Below, in pieces: positions 4,776 to 5,814 of a stretch of DNA of 5,814 nucleotides. Source of the DNA: Bacillota bacterium (lineage in GTDB: Bacteria > Bacillota > Clostridia > Lachnospirales > Lachnospiraceae); NCBI GenBank assembly GCA_023409535.1, contig JAEYGZ010000002.1, positions 1 to 5,814 on the forward strand. The letters run 5' to 3'. The position numbers and the translations under genes were made by a program. Numbering within the stretch: position 1 is the first letter of the stretch; every line of letters starts with the position of its first letter. Under the pieces are notes generated by a model, which did not search any database, was not told the DNA's origin, and saw only the letters and a list, made by a program, of their open reading frames with translations.

Positions 4776-5814
4776 ATGAAATTTTTAGAGGACAATGGGG
4801 CATTGGTGTTTTACCAAAATGGCGAAATGGGGCGAATCGAAGCTTGGGGTAAGGATTCTGTCAGAGTACGTACCACCATGTTTGGCAAGTTTCATGGAAA
4901 TGACTGGGCTTTGACAGAAAATATTGAGAATATACATAGCAGTGTAAAGATTGAAAGGGAAGATCATTGGGTAGGAGATGGAACCATTGATCAGAGGGAA
5001 ATTGCCTCCATCACGAATGGTTGTATTAAAGTAGTTGTGAATTTTGTGGGTATTATTTCATTTTATAAAGATGACAAGCTGTTCCTTCGTGAATATTTCC
5101 GTATGTATGATGGAACCATTTCGAAAGAGAGCCGTTGCTTGAAAGTGATTAACCGCGAATGGAAGGGAATCATTGGTGGAACCGATTATTCCCTGAATGT
5201 AAAATTTGAAAGTAATAAAGGTGAGAAAATCTTTGGTATGGGCCAATATCAACAAAATGATATGGACTTAAAGGGTTGTGTATTGGAACTGGCACAGCGT
5301 AATTCTCAGATTTCTGTTCCTTTTGCTGTATCTTCCTTAGGATATGGCTTCCTTTGGAATAACCCTGCTGTTGGTCGTGTAACCTTTGGTAAGAACTATA
5401 CAGAGTGGATTGCAAGATCTACCAAGGAGATGGATTACTGGATCACTGTGGCAGATGCACCGAAGCAGATTTTAGCGAACTATACCGCAGTTGCCGGTCA
5501 CGCTGACATGTTTCCGGAAGATCTGATGGGGCTTTGGCAATGCAAGCTGCGCTACAGAACCCAGGATGAGGTTCTGACTGTTGCTCGTCAGTATCAGAAG
5601 GAAGGCATTAAGCTTGACCAGATTGTCATTGACTTTTTCCATTGGACAGTACAGGGTGACTGGAAATTCGATACACAGTACTGGCCAAATCCTAAGGCAA
5701 TGGTGGATGAGCTTCACTCTATGGGAATCAAGGTTGTCGTATCTGTATGGCCCTCTGTGGATCGTAAGAGTGAAAACTTTGGTCCGATGATGGAAAGAGG
5801 CCTTCTGATCAAGA
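4776..5814 (+). CDS. Glycoside hydrolase family 31 (alpha-xylosidase/alpha-glucosidase type), partial
   Basis: The first 346 codons of a gene running off the right edge. The start follows a strong GGAGGGG (4763-4769). Residues about 1-235 form the N-terminal beta-sandwich of GH31 enzymes, including GMGQYQQNDMDLKG (154-167) and VPFAVSSLGYGFLWNNP (181-197). The catalytic barrel begins at about 250 with GLWQCKLRYRTQDEVL, then IVIDFFHWTVQGDWKFD (283-299), WPNPKAMVDELHSMGIKVVVSVWP (303-326) and VDRKSENF. The DFFHW-QGDWKFD wording recalls alpha-xylosidase-like members acting on xyloglucan oligosaccharides, but substrate cannot be fixed. GH31 enzymes release sugars from the non-reducing end with retention; the nucleophile and acid/base aspartates lie beyond the window. 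No signal peptide is seen, so it is probably cytoplasmic, acting on imported oligosaccharides. The divergent AraC gene is its likely regulator. The only truncation seen is the window edge. Confidence 0.93.
   Translation, partial: MKFLEDNGALVFYQNGEMGRIEAWGKDSVRVRTTMFGKFHGNDWALTENIENIHSSVKIEREDHWVGDGTIDQREIASITNGCIKVVVNFVGIISFYKDDKLFLREYFRMYDGTISKESRCLKVINREWKGIIGGTDYSLNVKFESNKGEKIFGMGQYQQNDMDLKGCVLELAQRNSQISVPFAVSSLGYGFLWNNPAVGRVTFGKNYTEWIARSTKEMDYWITVADAPKQILANYTAVAGHADMFPEDLMGLWQCKLRYRTQDEVLTVARQYQKEGIKLDQIVIDFFHWTVQGDWKFDTQYWPNPKAMVDELHSMGIKVVVSVWPSVDRKSENFGPMMERGLLIK

Noticed and set aside
5058..5717. Several minus-strand frames opposite the GH31 gene
   Set aside because: The plus-strand frame is continuous from 4776 to the edge and matches GH31 throughout, so these are shadows.

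Overview
The window looks like chromosome from a low-GC Firmicute, most likely an anaerobic clostridium of the Lachnospiraceae type. This rests on AT-rich intergenic DNA, strong GGAGG-type ribosome binding sites, sigma-A-like promoters and the style of the encoded proteins. It is an inference from character, not a database match. The window is densely coded, and no gap between genes exceeds 300 bases.

Left edge (1-430): a remnant or stand-alone C-terminal half of a TetR-type regulator ends at 387. It lacks a DNA-binding domain. Its upstream DNA carries two copies of one palindromic element exactly 80 bp apart, with a candidate promoter between them.

Centre (430-3750): an intact 188-aa TetR/AcrR-family regulator is followed by a complete 790-aa ATP-dependent Lon (LonA-type) protease on the same strand. 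The regulator's promoter contains an 18-bp near-palindrome. A near-identical site, 16 of 18 bases in reverse orientation with the two differences placed symmetrically, lies just upstream of lon. The simplest reading is that the regulator represses both itself and lon, so that an unknown ligand or stress controls a regulatory or quality-control protease. A long imperfect hairpin lies between the two genes. A clear intrinsic terminator closes lon, and its T-rich tail runs into the end of the convergent next gene.

Right side (3747-5814): an AraC-family regulator with a cupin sensor domain is transcribed leftward. A glycoside hydrolase family 31 enzyme, probably alpha-xylosidase or alpha-glucosidase type, starts 150 bp away on the other strand and runs off the right edge. 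This is the usual layout of a local sugar regulator and its divergent target enzyme. The GH31 protein is cut before its catalytic aspartates.

No CRISPR array, tRNA, rRNA, insertion sequence or phage gene was seen. The most notable observation is the paired operator linking the TetR regulator to lon. No wholly new system is evident.
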